Below, one piece after another: positions 1-8,652 of a DNA stretch of 64,000 nucleotides; positions within the stretch are counted from its first letter, which is position 1, and the number at the start of each line of letters is the position of its first letter. Source of the stretch: Paenibacillus_I sp035510375. Lineage in GTDB: Bacteria > Bacillota > Bacilli > Paenibacillales > Paenibacillaceae. The stretch lies in the NCBI RefSeq assembly GCF_035510375.1, contig NZ_DATKHG010000055.1. One strand, 5' to 3'. A program made the position numbers and the translations under genes. The notes below the pieces were generated by a model, which had not been told where the DNA came from, did no database searches, and was given only the letters and a program-made list of their open reading frames with translations.

Positions 1-1202
1 CCGAGAATCGCGCCGGTGTTGTTGTCCAGCATGACGGCCGCCGCCTGCTCGACGCCTTTTTCCTTGCTGTCCGGCGTAAAATTGTCCGGATCCGAGCCGA
101 TTGCGCGCATCAGGTTGTAGATCTTCTTGTCGATCGTCGTAAAAATATGATAGCCGCCGCGAAGCAGCGATTCGCGCGCCTCCTCGAGCTTGGCCGCGTT
201 CTCGGGCTTGCGGATCTCCGCGAGCGTAAGCGACGGATCCTGCTGCATCATCATGATTTCCGCCGCCTGGCGCTCCGCTTCGAGCATCAGGTAGGGAAAC
301 GTGTTGTATGCTTTCTTTTGCGGCTTCGCCAGTGACGAACGAATATCGAACGCCAAAGCTTCTTCATAGGCTGCCGCTGTAATTCTGCCGGTTTCGAGCA
401 TGCGGCGCAGCACCAGTCTCTGCCGGTCGATCGCAAAGCCGATCCCTTCCTCGTTGTACTCGCCCTTACTGTTAAAGGCGGTATAAGCAGAGGGACGCTG
501 CGGCAAGCCGGCCAGATAGGCCGATTGGGCAATGTTCAGGTCATTCAGGTCGTTGATATTGAAAATGCCTTTGGCGGCTGCTTTGATGCCGTACAGATTA
601 TAGCCCGAATAACCGTTGCCGAACGGCACCTTGTTCAGATAGGCGGCTAAGATTTCTTTTTTGGTCAGAAACCGCTCGAGCCGCAGCGCGAGAAAAATTT
701 CCTTCACCTTCCGGCTGTCCGAAACGTCGAGGTTGAGGAAAACCCTGCGCGCAAGCTGCTGCGTCAGCGTGCTGCCTCCGGTCTGGATGTCTTCGTTCAG
801 CAGCTTCTGCTTCAACGCGCGGCCGAGGCCTTTGACGTCCACGCCGATGTGGTCCTCGAAATTATTGTCCTCGATCGCCAATACGGCGTCGATGACCGAT
901 TTCGGCACATCGTCCAACGCGACCAATCGCCGGTCCTCTTCGGTCCGAAGCTGGCCGACGGGCGTGTTGTCGTTAAAATAGACGAAGCCTGTGGTGGCGT
1001 TTTCACCGATCTTCGCTTCGATCGTGGACCGCGGGCGGACCGGGTCGTCCTTCACGAGCGACGCTACGTAGCCGGTAAGCGCGCCGCCTGCGAACAGGGC
1101 GATCAGGACGCCGAAAATGAACAGCCATTTGAATGTGATCCACGCGACCAGACCGAATGTGCGCCATCCGCTTCTTTTTGACGGCTTATGTATTTCTTCC
1201 AT
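1..1202 (-). CDS. Class A penicillin-binding protein (PBP1A family), 5' part only
   Basis: A bifunctional peptidoglycan synthase that polymerises and cross-links the wall outside the membrane. The reading frame runs open from ATG 1202 to the window edge, so 400 N-terminal residues are visible. Residues 1-20 are a basic cytoplasmic tail, about 21-42 a membrane anchor, and about 65-250 the glycosyltransferase (GT51) domain. That domain carries the EDNNFEDHIG motif (catalytic Glu111) and GGSTLTQQLAR at about 142-152. The visible C-terminal end is the start of the transpeptidase domain; its SxxK active site lies outside the window. GGAGGAGG precedes the start. It diverges from tyrS. The class is secure; which paralogue it is cannot be told. 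Confidence 0.93.
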   Translation of the reverse strand, partial: MEEIHKPSKRSGWRTFGLVAWITFKWLFIFGVLIALFAGGALTGYVASLVKDDPVRPRSTIEAKIGENATTGFVYFNDNTPVGQLRTEEDRRLVALDDVPKSVIDAVLAIEDNNFEDHIGVDVKGLGRALKQKLLNEDIQTGGSTLTQQLARRVFLNLDVSDSRKVKEIFLALRLERFLTKKEILAAYLNKVPFGNGYSGYNLYGIKAAAKGIFNINDLNDLNIAQSAYLAGLPQRPSAYTAFNSKGEYNEEGIGFAIDRQRLVLRRMLETGRITAAAYEEALAFDIRSSLAKPQKKAYNTFPYLMLEAERQAAEIMMMQQDPSLTLAEIRKPENAAKLEEARESLLRGGYHIFTTIDKKIYNLMRAIGSDPDNFTPDSKEKGVEQAAAVMLDNNTGAIL

Positions 1203-1233
1203 GATGATTTCCTCCTCCAAAGCCACGCATTCC

Positions 1234-1263
1234 ATTATAGCACATTATGCCGGAAACGGTCAT
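1234..1263 (-). promoter_or_regulatory. Candidate promoter of the PBP gene
   Basis: On the minus strand TATAAT (1239-1234) is preceded by TG one base upstream, giving an extended -10. A weak -35 (ATGACC, 1263-1258) sits 18 bases further upstream. The start codon follows about 32 bases after the -10. Confidence 0.5.
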
Positions 1264-1309
1264 ACCATTTACCATAATTATGTAAATATTCATCTGCATG
1301 CGGCAAGTG

Positions 1310-1339
1310 TTGACTCGGGCCGATCGGCTGTGGTATAAA
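1310..1339 (+). promoter_or_regulatory. Sigma-A promoter of the tyrS T-box transcript
   Basis: TTGACT (1310-1315), an 18-base spacer and TATAAA (1334-1339) lie just upstream of the T-box leader, so transcription would start near 1346 and include the whole leader. Confidence 0.65.
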
Positions 1340-1345
1340 GCTAAT

Positions 1346-1645
1346 AATATGAATTGAAAAGCGATGACGGGCATAAGTAGCCTGCGCCATCCGCATTCAG
1401 AGAGCCGGTGTTCGGTGGGAACCGGTTGCGGACCGCATGTCGAATTACAGCCTCGAGCCGAACGGTTGAACCCGGCGCAATGCCGTCAGTATGCCCTTCC
1501 GGATGCGCCCGTTACGCGCAATGAAGTGAAAGCGATCATCCGTCCGGCTCCCATGCGGCACCGAACCGGCGGCGGACGCTTTAACGAGGGTGGTACCGCG
1601 GGCAAAATCCTTCTCGTCCCTTGAGGCAGAAGGATTTTTTTGTAT
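1346..1645 (+). promoter_or_regulatory. Tyrosine-specific T-box leader with terminator
   Basis: The leader has the T-box landmarks in order. The AGAGAG apical region of stem I is near 1400-1406. A candidate specifier TAC (Tyr) lies at 1446-1448 on the 3' side of stem I. The T-box sequence with GGTGGTACCGCGGG is at about 1589-1602. An intrinsic terminator (AAAATCCTTCT paired with AGAAGGATTTT and a T run) spans about 1605-1641. Uncharged tRNA-Tyr should stabilise the antiterminator and allow read-through into tyrS. The specifier is inferred from position and from the downstream gene. Confidence 0.9.
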
Positions 1646-1670
1646 TTTGGGCGAATGCGGAGGGTTGGTT

Positions 1671-2927
1671 ATGGCAAAAGAAGAACAGTTATCCGCGGCG
1701 CAACGGGCGGAAATCGAGCGTCAGCTCGAGGCCATCCGGCGCGGCGTGGTGGAAGTCGTACCCGAGGAGGCGCTTAAGGAGAAGCTGGCGGATCATGTCC
1801 GGACAGGAAAGCCGCTCAAGGTGAAGCTGGGGCTCGATCCGTCCGCGCCCGACATTCATGTGGGCCACACGGTCGTGCTGCATAAGCTGCGGCAGTTCCA
1901 GCTGCTCGGACATGAGGTGCAGTTGATCATCGGCGATTTTACCGGACGGATCGGCGATCCCACGGGCAAATCGGAGACGCGCAAGCAGCTGACGGAAGAA
2001 GATGTGAAGCGCAACGCAGAGACCTACCAGAAGCAGATTTTCAAAATTCTCGATCCGGCGAAAACGACCGTATATTACAATTCCGAGTGGCTCGGGCCGA
2101 TGACGTTCGCGGACGTCGTCGGGCTGGCCGCCAAGCTGACCGTCGCCCGCATGCTGGAGCGCGACGACTTCACGAAACGGTACCAGTCGGGACAGCCGAT
2201 CAGCATCCATGAGTTCTTTTACCCGCTCATGCAGGGCTATGATTCGGTTGCGCTGGAGAGCGATGTCGAGCTCGGCGGCACCGATCAGAAATTCAATCTG
2301 CTGATGGGGCGGACGCTGCAGAAGGAATACGGCAAGTCGACCCAAATCGCGGTCCTGCTGCCGCTGCTGGAAGGCCTCGACGGCGTAAACAAGATGAGCA
2401 AAAGCCTCGGCAATTACATCGGCATCGACGAGGAGCCGAATGAAATTTACGGCAAGGCGATGTCCGTGCCGGACGAGCTGATGGCCAAGTACTATGAGCT
2501 GGCGACGGATATCGGCAATGAGGAGCTTGCGAGGTTGAAGCAGGGACTCCAGGACGGAACGGTTCACCCGCGCGATGCGAAAATGAAGCTTGCGGCGACA
2601 TTCGTCCGCATGTACCACGGGGAGGAGGCAGCGGCCGCCGCGGAGCAGCATTTCGTCACCGTGTTCCAGCAGCGCGCCCTGCCGGATGAAATCGAAGAGA
2701 TCGAACTGCCGGACAGCGAGCTCGAGGGCGGCCGCATCCGGATCGTGAAGCTGCTGACCGCGCTCGGCCTGCAGGCGTCGGGAAGCGAGGCGAAGCGCAG
2801 CGTGCAGCAAGGCGCGGTGAAGATCAACGAAGTCAAAATCGGCGATCCGGGCGCGGAAATCGAGCCGCAGGACGGCGATGTCATTCAGGTCGGCAAGCGG
2901 AAGTTCGCCCGGATACGTCGGGCGTAG
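1671..2927 (+). CDS. tyrS: Tyrosyl-tRNA synthetase (KMSKS type)
   Basis: Charges tRNA-Tyr with tyrosine in the cytoplasm. It is 418 residues long. The class I signature is HVGH at 63-66 and the second signature is KMSKS at 241-245. The C-terminal ~65 residues form an S4-like RNA-binding domain (SEAKRSVQQGAVKIN). KMSKS, rather than KFGKS or KFGKT, marks the TyrZ-like branch of bacterial TyrRS. The chosen ATG follows GGAGG and lies beyond the T-box terminator; an upstream in-frame start at 1590 falls inside the T-box and is rejected. Regulation is by the upstream T-box. Confidence 0.97.
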   Translation: MAKEEQLSAAQRAEIERQLEAIRRGVVEVVPEEALKEKLADHVRTGKPLKVKLGLDPSAPDIHVGHTVVLHKLRQFQLLGHEVQLIIGDFTGRIGDPTGKSETRKQLTEEDVKRNAETYQKQIFKILDPAKTTVYYNSEWLGPMTFADVVGLAAKLTVARMLERDDFTKRYQSGQPISIHEFFYPLMQGYDSVALESDVELGGTDQKFNLLMGRTLQKEYGKSTQIAVLLPLLEGLDGVNKMSKSLGNYIGIDEEPNEIYGKAMSVPDELMAKYYELATDIGNEELARLKQGLQDGTVHPRDAKMKLAATFVRMYHGEEAAAAAEQHFVTVFQQRALPDEIEEIELPDSELEGGRIRIVKLLTALGLQASGSEAKRSVQQGAVKINEVKIGDPGAEIEPQDGDVIQVGKRKFARIRRA

Positions 2928-2981
2928 GGCGGCGGAGCCGATGTAAGCGACCGGGCCGCACGCGACGCGGTAAACGAAAGC

Positions 2982-3015
2982 AAAAAAATCCCCGGACCGA
3001 TCGGTCCGGGGATTT
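2982..3015. terminator. Bidirectional terminator between tyrS and rpsD
   Basis: A near-perfect palindrome (ATCCCCGGACCGA / TCGGTCCGGGGAT) is flanked by an A run on the left and TTTT on the right. It can terminate both convergent genes. Confidence 0.85.
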
Positions 3016-3020
3016 TACGA

Positions 3021-3620
3021 TTAACGGCTGTAGAACTCGACGATTTGCTTTTCGTCGATGTCTTGGGAGAGCTCGGCGCGTTCCGGCAGACGGACGAACT
3101 TGCCTTCCATCGCGTTGCCATTGAATTCCACATACTGCGGCAGGTGATGGCGGCCTTCAACCGCTTCCTTGATCGCTTTCATCGAATGGCTGCGCTCGCG
3201 CAGGCCGATGATGTCGCCGACCGAAACGGTGTAGGAAGCGATGTCGACCTTCTTGCCGTTTACCGTCACGTGGCCGTGTGAGACGAGCTGACGCGCGCCC
3301 GCACGCGAGTTGGCCAGGCCAAGGCGGTATACCAGGTTGTCCAAACGGCTTTCGAGCAGGATCATGAAGTTTTCACCGGCGATCCCTTTCATCTTAAGCG
3401 CTTTGGAGAACAGGTTGCGGAATTGCTTCTCGTTCAAACCGTACATATGGCGAAGCTTTTGTTTCTCTTGCAGTTGAACGCCGTAGCCGCTCATTTTCTT
3501 GCGTTGGCCGGGGCCGTGCTGTCCGGGCGGGAACGGGCGTTTCAATTCTTTGCCGGAACCGCTCAGGGAAATGCCGAGGCGGCGGCTCAATTTAAACTTA
3601 GGTCCTGTATAACGTGCCAT
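3021..3620 (-). CDS. rpsD: 30S ribosomal protein S4
   Basis: A primary 16S rRNA-binding protein of the small subunit. It is 199 residues, the normal family length. It starts MARYTGPKFKLSRRLG, continues with the typical PPGQHG segment, and carries an S4 RNA-binding domain at about 90-155 (ESRLDNLVYRLGLANSRAGARQLVSHGHVTVNGK). The start at 3620 follows AAGGAG; a longer frame from 3764 lacks support and lies in the leader. As in Bacillus it is a stand-alone gene with its own promoter. Confidence 0.98.
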   Translation of the reverse strand: MARYTGPKFKLSRRLGISLSGSGKELKRPFPPGQHGPGQRKKMSGYGVQLQEKQKLRHMYGLNEKQFRNLFSKALKMKGIAGENFMILLESRLDNLVYRLGLANSRAGARQLVSHGHVTVNGKKVDIASYTVSVGDIIGLRERSHSMKAIKEAVEGRHHLPQYVEFNGNAMEGKFVRLPERAELSQDIDEKQIVEFYSR

Positions 3621-3786
3621 TGTGGTGGTAACTCCTTCTTCAAATGGAATGTTTGAAAATGGGGTTATTGTTTCGCCGAGCGTTGTCAATGATTCCGATC
3701 CGGAATCCTGACGGGAATGCCAGCCGCTGTCCCGACAGTGACAACCTCCGTGAGGGTGACACAAAACCTTATCCCGTTATTTCAAC
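3621..3786 (-). promoter_or_regulatory. rpsD 5' leader, candidate S4 autoregulatory RNA
   Basis: About 165 untranslated bases separate the promoter from the rpsD start. They contain several short hairpins, including a 7-bp stem (GATTCCG/CGGAATC, near 3689-3706) and CTGTC/GACAG. In Bacillus subtilis S4 represses its own mRNA through a structured leader of this kind. That this leader does the same is inference from position and structure only. Confidence 0.4.
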
Positions 3787-3793
3787 AATCAAT

Positions 3794-3821
3794 ATTATAG
3801 GTAAATCATATGAAAAGTCAA
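3794..3821 (-). promoter_or_regulatory. Sigma-A promoter of rpsD
   Basis: On the minus strand TTGACT (3821-3816), a 16-base spacer and a perfect TATAAT (3799-3794). It is one of the best consensus promoters in the window, fitting a ribosomal protein gene. Confidence 0.8.
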
Positions 3822-4054
3822 GGGGGCGGGACGGTAGCTTTGAGGAAAAAACGGCGGGCGGCCGCAAACGCTAAGCGGCAAAGATTTGAATTCCAATTAT
3901 TCACTAGGCCCTAAGACCCTTTTATATTCTTGTAAACTAGTGCAATTTTCATACAAATAAAGTATGATAGAGTTAACGATTACGTTTTTTATGTGGTGCA
4001 AAATCGACGTCCGCGCGGCGCAATACCTGCGGAACGAAGGAGCGAGGAACAGCT

Positions 4055-5989
4055 ATGAACGAACCGTTGCGAACCGACCGAGATGTTCACGTTCACCAGC
4101 CTTCGAACCGTTCCTTGGGCGGAACCGGGAGCGATCCCGGCTCGGCGGAGACGGACGCGTATGCGCTGGAAGCTCCTTTTCTCGCCTCGCTTTTAATCGA
4201 AAGCTTCAGGCAATGGGCGGCCGATTACGACGCCCTGCCCGTTTTCGGCGAAGGAGCCGCGCTCCTGTTCGATCTCTCCCGCACGCTGCTGTCGGGCCAC
4301 GGAAGCACCTCGCCTTCCTCCGAGGAGCAAATCTCGCTTTGCGTCCAGGAAGCGCTTCGTACGGGCGGCCCGGCGGAAGCGCCGGTCGAAAGCGGAATGC
4401 TGCTGCGCGCCGTACCCGTGCCGCACCGTTCCGAAGGAAAGCCGATTGCGGCGCTTGTTTTCCTCCTGCCTCTGGGCCCCGACCCGGAAGGGAGAAGGGC
4501 GATGCTTTATGCATGCGCGCTGGACTTCCGGAGCCGTTTTCATATTCTGTTCGAAAAGCGGCTGGTGGAGCAAGCAATGGAGCGGCAGCGTGCGCAAGAT
4601 AAAGAAGCGGCGCGCAAGGACGCCTTGTTTATTGCCGCGAAGCGGCTGCATGACCAGATCGACGTGCCTTCCGTGTTGAAGGAAACGATTCTGAACCTTG
4701 AATCGCTGTATCCCGACTCGGAGGTCGATCTTCTGCTGTCGCAGGATTACGCCTCGGTGGACGTCCGCGTGAAGCCGCTCGTTTTCAAGAACGCCGCTGC
4801 CGACATCAGCGCGCGCGCCTTTCTTGAGGGCAAGCCGGTTAAGGAGAAGGGAGAGGGCGCGATCCGGCTCGCCGTCCCGTTGTCCGGCAAGCAAGCGGTT
4901 TACGGCGTTCTGCTGATGACGGTTCCGGCCGGGCAATGGGAGGAGAACGACCTGCCCGATTTTGTCATGCTCGCCGATACGGCCGGATCCGCTTTCGAGA
5001 ACGCCAAGCTCTATGAGCAGTCCAATGTGCTGATCGGCGAGCTTCAGCTCATCAACGAGCTGACGAAGCGGCTGAATCAGTCGCTGCGTTTGAAAGAAAT
5101 ATTCCAGTTCGCTACAAACGAGCTGCTTCAGGTATTTCATGCGGATTTCTGCTGCGTGCTGCAGCTGAACAAGGAAACCAATCAATTCGTTGTGATGTCC
5201 TCCAACATCCCGGCGCTGATGGGAGAACAATTCTCGAAGGAGTACGGCTTCTGCGGCATGGTGTACCGCAGCAAGGAATCGCTTATCATTTCCGACTATC
5301 ACGGAACGGGGCAGGTCGCTTCGAAGCTGATGGACCTGACCGCGTCGCGCTCGCTGATCGCCTCGCCGATCATGGTCGGCGACGATGTCGGAGGCGTCAT
5401 CCTGGTGGCGCACCGCAACGCGAACTATTTCTCCTACGACAATTATAAGCTGCTGCAGGTATTGTCCACCCATATCGGGCTTGCGATCACCAACGCATCG
5501 CTTCACGCCGAGGTGCGGCGGATGGTGATCACCGACAACCTGACCGGCCTGCATGCGCGGCATTACCTGAATGAGCAGATCCAGCTGCGGCAGCGCAAGG
5601 ATCCTTGCGGGTCGCTTATTCTCGTCGATATCGATTACTTCAAGAAGGTCAACGATACGTACGGCCACCAGATCGGCGACCGCATTCTCGTGCAGGTCAG
5701 CGATGTGATCAAGTCGTGCATCCGCGACAGCGATATAGCCGCCCGCTGGGGCGGCGAGGAGTTGGCCGTCTATTTGCCGAAGGTGCGCACCGAACAGGCT
5801 TACCGGATTGCCGACCGCATCCGCAGCCGGGTTGAAGGCGAGACCGATCCGAAGGTCACCGCTTCCTGCGGCGTCTCGGAATGGACGTTCGAGGACGAGA
5901 AGATCAGCCCGGAATCGTTGTTTTACCGCGCCGATATGGCGCTGTATGAAGCGAAGCATCACGGCCGGAACCAGGTGTTCGTCGGCTGA
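4055..5989 (+). CDS. GAF-GAF-GGDEF diguanylate cyclase
   Basis: Predicted to make cyclic di-GMP from two GTP in response to signals sensed by its GAF domains. It is 644 residues with no membrane segment. An N-terminal region of about 200 residues has no recognised fold. Two GAF-like domains lie at about 205-318 and 335-480. The GGDEF domain at about 490-640 starts with DNLTGL (494-499) and has GGEEL at 566-570, an active-site form. RDSD (557-560) sits exactly five residues before GGEEL, the layout of a product-binding inhibitory I-site. ATG 4055 is preceded by GAAGGAGCGAGGAA. It is monocistronic with a terminator behind it. The sensed signal is unknown. Confidence 0.92.
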   Translation: MNEPLRTDRDVHVHQPSNRSLGGTGSDPGSAETDAYALEAPFLASLLIESFRQWAADYDALPVFGEGAALLFDLSRTLLSGHGSTSPSSEEQISLCVQEALRTGGPAEAPVESGMLLRAVPVPHRSEGKPIAALVFLLPLGPDPEGRRAMLYACALDFRSRFHILFEKRLVEQAMERQRAQDKEAARKDALFIAAKRLHDQIDVPSVLKETILNLESLYPDSEVDLLLSQDYASVDVRVKPLVFKNAAADISARAFLEGKPVKEKGEGAIRLAVPLSGKQAVYGVLLMTVPAGQWEENDLPDFVMLADTAGSAFENAKLYEQSNVLIGELQLINELTKRLNQSLRLKEIFQFATNELLQVFHADFCCVLQLNKETNQFVVMSSNIPALMGEQFSKEYGFCGMVYRSKESLIISDYHGTGQVASKLMDLTASRSLIASPIMVGDDVGGVILVAHRNANYFSYDNYKLLQVLSTHIGLAITNASLHAEVRRMVITDNLTGLHARHYLNEQIQLRQRKDPCGSLILVDIDYFKKVNDTYGHQIGDRILVQVSDVIKSCIRDSDIAARWGGEELAVYLPKVRTEQAYRIADRIRSRVEGETDPKVTASCGVSEWTFEDEKISPESLFYRADMALYEAKHHGRNQVFVG

Positions 5990-6000
5990 CGCGCAAGCGG

Positions 6001-6030
6001 GACCGTCCCATCGGGGACGGTCGTTTTTTT
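6001..6030 (+). terminator. Intrinsic terminator after the GGDEF gene
   Basis: A nine-base perfect stem (GACCGTCCC/GGGACGGTC) with an ATCG loop, followed by a run of seven T. Confidence 0.9.
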
Positions 6031-6167
6031 GCACGCAAAGATTTATTTCCTCATTTTTTGGGCATTATTTGCCGGAAAAGCGGCCGTGTGGAATAAGAAG
6101 CGCCGGGAACGGGAGAAGCTAACAGCCGTCAGCCTAATCTGGAATTACGATACGGAGGGATTTGCGC

Positions 6168-6980
6168 GTGGTTCCGAACCTTACGGGCAACGGCCGGAAG
6201 GCCGGGCCATTATTCCATGCGTTCATCTGGAGCTTGCTCCCGGCTCTGTTATGCGGCGGGTGCGCCGACCCGCATCGCGCGAGGTCGCCCGAGGAAACGC
6301 TTGCGATTGCGGCCGCGGGCCTGTCGGGAATCGACAGGTACGATTTCCGGGTGCGAACCGGCTTGGGCTACGGACAAGCGCAACCTCGCATGACGGAGGA
6401 GTACGAAGGCAAGGTTATCGGGCATTCGAAGCGGACGGTCCGCCGGACCGCCAGGGGGAACGAGGGCGCGGGCAACGCGAAGGGATCCGGGCTGCGCGAT
6501 CCCGCCGATCGGCTATCCACCGTTCGGAAGCTCGCGGAAACGGTCGAATACGCCGACCCCGCCGAAGACGGACCGAACCTCACGCTGCGCATCCGCCTCC
6601 GGCCCGACTCGGCCGCGGAGGCTGAGGCCGCTTCTCTTCGCGCGGAATTTGAGCGGTCGGCCGAAGCCGCCGGATCTGAGACGATCCGAAATGCCGCAGG
6701 CGGGGCAAAGGCCGATCAAACGCTGCGAAGGGCGGTCAGGGAGGAAATCGCCGCTTCCCGCCACAGGCTTGAGGCCATGCTTCGCTCGCTGGAAGTGGAC
6801 GATGTGGTGGAGCTGTCGGTTGACGGGAGCCGCATGCTTCCCGTCCGGATGAAGGAAACCGTCGTCATGCGTTATGAAGCGGACGGAAGGCAGAGGACGG
6901 AGAAACGGGTGACGTCCGTCACATTCGCCGGCTTCGACGGCAAGCCGGTTGCCGGCCGTGCAACCGAAGGTAAATCGTGA
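6168..6980 (+). CDS. Putative lipoprotein of unknown function
   Basis: 270 residues. A short basic N-terminus and a hydrophobic stretch end in LLCGGC, a plausible though imperfect lipobox, suggesting an exported lipid-anchored protein. The rest is hydrophilic, rich in Arg, Glu and Ala, with a central coiled-coil-like part. It has no domain I recognise. GTG 6168 is chosen because GGAGG ends nine bases upstream; TTG 6162 is too close to it. It sits alone between a diguanylate cyclase and an aminopeptidase gene, which says little about its role. The high charge and compositional bias leave some doubt about the exact start. Confidence 0.65.
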   Translation: MVPNLTGNGRKAGPLFHAFIWSLLPALLCGGCADPHRARSPEETLAIAAAGLSGIDRYDFRVRTGLGYGQAQPRMTEEYEGKVIGHSKRTVRRTARGNEGAGNAKGSGLRDPADRLSTVRKLAETVEYADPAEDGPNLTLRIRLRPDSAAEAEAASLRAEFERSAEAAGSETIRNAAGGAKADQTLRRAVREEIAASRHRLEAMLRSLEVDDVVELSVDGSRMLPVRMKETVVMRYEADGRQRTEKRVTSVTFAGFDGKPVAGRATEGKS

Positions 6981-7048
6981 TAGGATGTTGATATAAACGA
7001 CAACGCGCCGTAAGCCGTAAACGGCGCGCGAACAAGGAGGAGATTCCG

Positions 7049-8164
7049 GTGAGGGATCCGCGTTTGCAGAAGCTGGCCGCCAATCTGGCCGGATACTCGA
7101 TCGACGTTCAGCCGGGCGAGAATGTCCTGATCGACATGATCGGCTCCGAAAGGGAGCTGGCGAAATGTCTCGTCGAAGAGGTGGCGAAGCGGGGCGGCCG
7201 CCCGTTCGTCGAGACGAGCGACCGCTCCGTGCTTCGTTCCCTTCTCATGAATGCCACGAAGGAGCAGATGGAGGTATGGGCCGATTACGATATGCGCCGC
7301 ATGCAGGCGATGCAGGGCTATATCGCTATCCGCTCGGGCGAGAACGTCAATGAGCTGTCGGACGTGCCCGCAGAGAAAATGCGGCTGTATGAGCAAATCT
7401 ACCGTCATCCGATACATAGCGAGCAGCGGGTGAAAAAAACGAAATGGGTCGTACTGCGCTATCCGAATTCGTCCATGGCGCAATTGGCGAATATGAGCAC
7501 GGAGGCGTTCGAGGATTTCTATTTCGATGTGTGCAATCTCGACTACGCGAAAATGGACCGCGCCATGGAACCGCTCGAGGCTTTGATGAACCGCACCGAC
7601 AAGGTCAGGATCGTCGCGCCGGGAACGGATTTGACGTTCTCGATCAAAGGCATAGGCGCGAAGAAATGCTCCGGCCACCGCAACATTCCGGACGGCGAGG
7701 TGTTTACCGCGCCGGTGCGCGATTCGGTCAACGGGACGATCGCCTACAACACGCCGAGCATCTACTCGGGCATCACGTTCGAGAACATCGTGTTCACGTT
7801 CGAGAACGGCAGAATCGTAAAGGCGGAGAGCAACGATACGCAGCGCCTTAACGAAATTCTCGACATGGATGAAGGCGCGAGGTATATCGGCGAGTTCAGC
7901 ATCGGATTCAACCCGCACATTCTGCACCCGATGAAGGATATCCTGTTCGATGAGAAAATAGCGGGCAGCCTTCATTTCACGCCCGGGCAAGCTTATGAAG
8001 AAACCGACAACGGCAACCGCTCGTCGGTGCATTGGGATCTGGTGCTGATTCAGCGGCCGGAATACGGCGGCGGCGAGATCCGGTTCGACGACGCGCTGAT
8101 CCGCAAGGACGGGCTTTTCGTCATTCCCGAGCTGGAACGGTTGAATCCGGAGCATTTGAAATGA
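7049..8164 (+). CDS. ampS: M29 family metallo-aminopeptidase (AmpS-like)
   Basis: A cytoplasmic metal-dependent aminopeptidase that removes N-terminal amino acids from peptides. It is 371 residues, somewhat shorter than the ~410 of the well-studied AmpS and aminopeptidase T proteins. Likely metal ligands of the family are visible: the Glu in DGEVFTAP, the Glu in YIGEFSIG, the His in SLHFTPG and the His and Asp in HWDLV. GTG 7049 follows AAGGAGGAG. It appears to be a single-gene unit. Substrate preference cannot be read from sequence. Confidence 0.9.
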   Translation: MRDPRLQKLAANLAGYSIDVQPGENVLIDMIGSERELAKCLVEEVAKRGGRPFVETSDRSVLRSLLMNATKEQMEVWADYDMRRMQAMQGYIAIRSGENVNELSDVPAEKMRLYEQIYRHPIHSEQRVKKTKWVVLRYPNSSMAQLANMSTEAFEDFYFDVCNLDYAKMDRAMEPLEALMNRTDKVRIVAPGTDLTFSIKGIGAKKCSGHRNIPDGEVFTAPVRDSVNGTIAYNTPSIYSGITFENIVFTFENGRIVKAESNDTQRLNEILDMDEGARYIGEFSIGFNPHILHPMKDILFDEKIAGSLHFTPGQAYEETDNGNRSSVHWDLVLIQRPEYGGGEIRFDDALIRKDGLFVIPELERLNPEHLK

Positions 8165-8261
8165 AAATGTTAGCAAACGTAACCGTTGCCCCCTTGTGGC
8201 AAGCGGGAAATCAAGGTATGATTGAAAAAAGCCGTACATTACTCGATGTGGAGGGATTCTC

Positions 8262-8504
8262 ATGTCCAACAACGCTGCAATTGTAGATATCTCCCAGACA
8301 GCCAATCAATTTCGTTCCTCGATCGTTCTGCAGGCGGAAAACAAGTACATTGACGTGAAAAGCATTCTTGGCCTGTTCACGACGCTTGTCAGCGGCCATT
8401 CCTATGAGCTGCACGTCCACGGTCCGGACGCCGAGGAAGCGAAAGCGGCGATGTCCGAGGTTTTTGCGAAGCATAACCTCAACGTGTCGGTCGTGGCGGA
8501 CTAG
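8262..8504 (+). CDS. HPr-like protein lacking the phospho-histidine
   Basis: An 80-residue protein matching HPr of the sugar phosphotransferase system from about HPr residue 24 to the end (QTANQF, then DVKSILGLFTTL and the last helix). Ser34 in DVKSILG aligns with the regulatory Ser46 phosphorylated by HPr kinase. The first beta strand and the GIHARPA loop are missing: the position of His15 falls on Asn3. It therefore cannot carry phosphate from enzyme I in the usual way, but might act like Crh, the HPr paralogue used in carbon catabolite control. ATG 8262 follows GGAGG. The regulatory role is inference. Confidence 0.85.
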   Translation: MSNNAAIVDISQTANQFRSSIVLQAENKYIDVKSILGLFTTLVSGHSYELHVHGPDAEEAKAAMSEVFAKHNLNVSVVAD

Positions 8505-8538
8505 CCTGCGCGATTACAACCGGATAAGATGACCGATG

Positions 8539-8578
8539 AGCGCCCTTTTCCGCGAGGAGGGGCGCTTTCCGTTTTGTC
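8539..8578 (+). terminator. Weak terminator after the HPr-like gene
   Basis: GCGCCC pairs with GGGGCGC around a short interior, followed by TTTCCGTTTTG. The T tract is interrupted, so efficiency is uncertain. Confidence 0.5.
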
Positions 8579-8579
8579 C

Positions 8580-8608
8580 TTGTGTATTGGGGCGATTTCG
8601 TCTAATAT
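8580..8608 (+). promoter_or_regulatory. Candidate promoter of ylaN
   Basis: TTGTGT (8580-8585), a 17-base spacer and TAATAT (8603-8608), about 45 bases before the ylaN start. Confidence 0.5.
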
Positions 8609-8652
8609 AAAAAGTATAAAAGACGGCTAGGATTGCGCAGGGGGGTAGTACC

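Noticed and set aside
1364..1624. An 86-codon frame across the tyrS leader
   Set aside because: It lies inside the T-box structure and ends at its terminator; there is no ribosome-binding site.
1689..2810. A 373-codon minus-strand frame opposite tyrS
   Set aside because: It mirrors tyrS codons and has no ribosome-binding site or recognisable domain. The same holds for the long antisense frames opposite priA, dapF, coaBC and the 4055 cyclase.
4193..6034. A 613-codon minus-strand frame opposite the GAF-GGDEF gene
   Set aside because: The forward protein has clear GAF and GGDEF motifs; the reverse translation has none.
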